Assembly (NCBI GenBank): GCA_022701475.1
Contig: JAKOOI010000020.1
Location: 1-6,530, forward strand
Length of the DNA: 6,530 bases
Source: Weeksellaceae bacterium
Lineage (GTDB): Bacteria; Bacteroidota; Bacteroidia; Flavobacteriales; Weeksellaceae
Direction: 5' to 3'
Position numbers and translations under genes: made by a program
Shown here: positions 6,112 to 6,530 of the stretch, piece after piece
Position numbering within the stretch: position 1 is the first letter of the stretch
Layout: the number at the start of each line of letters is the position of its first letter
Notes under the pieces: generated by a model
Databases searched by the model: none
What the model was told of the DNA's origin: nothing
The model's input: the letters and a program-made list of their open reading frames with translations, nothing else

Positions 6112-6530
6112 ATGAAACTCCATAAATTTACAGGTCACTTCAGTATTAAAATCTTCATTTACCTTCTTACTGCAGTTACAGCTCTGTATACCCTTGTATT
6201 CACTTATTATTACAATCTGAAAGATGACGGGTACATCCTGGCGGACTGGCTGATCAACTACCAGGACGGCGGATTCAAAAGAAGAGGGCTGTCCGGAAGT
6301 TTCTTTTTCCTCCTGCAGGACATTACGCATCTAAGGCTTAATTACCTGGTCTACTTCTTTCAGTTCTGCATCATTTCAGGATTCTTCTGGTTATACATAA
6401 AGATCATAAGGTATAAAAATGCCCATTTGCTGTACCTGTCCCTTCTTTTGTCACCGTTATGTTTTGTCGGCCTTCTTAATACGGTAACCTATGTCGGCAA
6501 AAAAGAATTTATTGTTTTTCTTTTGTTTAC
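6112..6530 (+). CDS. Multipass membrane protein with GFxRRGLxG motif, 3'-truncated by the window
   Basis: The frame is open from ATG at 6112 to the window edge (139 complete codons plus two bases) and begins MKLHKFTGHF. A first membrane segment lies at about 13-33. It is followed by a short polar loop with DWLINYQDGGFKRRGLSG (45-62), then further hydrophobic segments at about 63-69/76-98, 105-126 and 132 onward, with GKKEF at 129-133. The NYQxGFxRRGL motif after the first membrane span, followed later by a G(R/K)KE element, is recurrent in uncharacterised bacterial membrane proteins of capsule and O-antigen loci, where polymerase-like roles are suspected. This is recalled family knowledge, not a search. 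The start follows an A-rich leader without a Shine-Dalgarno site and lies 27 bases after the terminator's T tract. The C-terminal part is outside the window. Confidence 0.85.
   Translation, partial: MKLHKFTGHFSIKIFIYLLTAVTALYTLVFTYYYNLKDDGYILADWLINYQDGGFKRRGLSGSFFFLLQDITHLRLNYLVYFFQFCIISGFFWLYIKIIRYKNAHLLYLSLLLSPLCFVGLLNTVTYVGKKEFIVFLLF

Noticed and set aside
6049..6330. Open frame of 93 codons on the minus strand across the terminator and the start of the last gene
   Set aside because: It covers the nested hairpin and is antisense to a membrane protein with a recognisable RRGL motif, so it is a shadow frame.
1..6530. CRISPR array, tRNA, rRNA, insertion sequence, toxin-antitoxin or phage-defence genes
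   Set aside because: I saw no regularly spaced repeats, cloverleaf-like sequence, transposase motifs, or nuclease, ATPase or reverse-transcriptase motifs in any plausible reading frame.

Overview
The window looks like a chromosomal segment of a Bacteroidota bacterium, most likely a Flavobacteriia member of the Chryseobacterium/Elizabethkingia kind. Three observations support this: a large secreted protein ends in a type A type IX secretion (T9SS) sorting domain; start codons lack good Shine-Dalgarno sites and sit behind A-rich leaders; and base composition is AT-leaning, with very AT-rich intergenic DNA. The genus is an inference from style, not from a marker gene.

All four genes lie on the + strand. 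Bases 1-1019 hold a multipass membrane protein of no firmly recognised family, possibly GT-C-like. It overlaps by four bases (ATGA) a second multipass protein at 1016-2152 that carries the hallmarks of the EpsG family of exopolysaccharide polymerase-like proteins. A strong intrinsic terminator at 2172-2205 ends this pair. A long AT-rich intergenic region follows, with an AT palindrome and no convincing promoter.

Bases 2466-5969 encode an 1167-residue secreted protein. It has a signal peptide, an unassigned N-terminal stretch, two divergent tandem copies of a module of about 510 residues, a Pro/Thr-containing linker and a C-terminal T9SS sorting domain. Each module is a beta-sandwich-like part ending in WSWHIWVTD, then a FISUMP-like part with the motifs DRNLGA, YQWGRKDPIP, DPCPxGWRIP and a terminal CRC. 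Each module has exactly three cysteines, at matching places. Its ligand or role cannot be read from the sequence.

A long nested hairpin with a T tract (5990-6084) closes that gene. It contains a perfect TAnnTTTG element that could be a promoter for the last gene. That gene starts at 6112 and runs off the window. It encodes a multipass membrane protein with the GFxRRGLxG motif often seen in polysaccharide-locus membrane proteins.

Taken together, the window suggests a surface-glycan neighbourhood (glycan assembly or polymerisation membrane proteins) interrupted by an independently transcribed T9SS surface protein. T9SS type A cargo is commonly anchored to a surface lipopolysaccharide, so a functional link is conceivable, but it is inference. 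I found no mobile element, CRISPR array, tRNA, rRNA or defence system.
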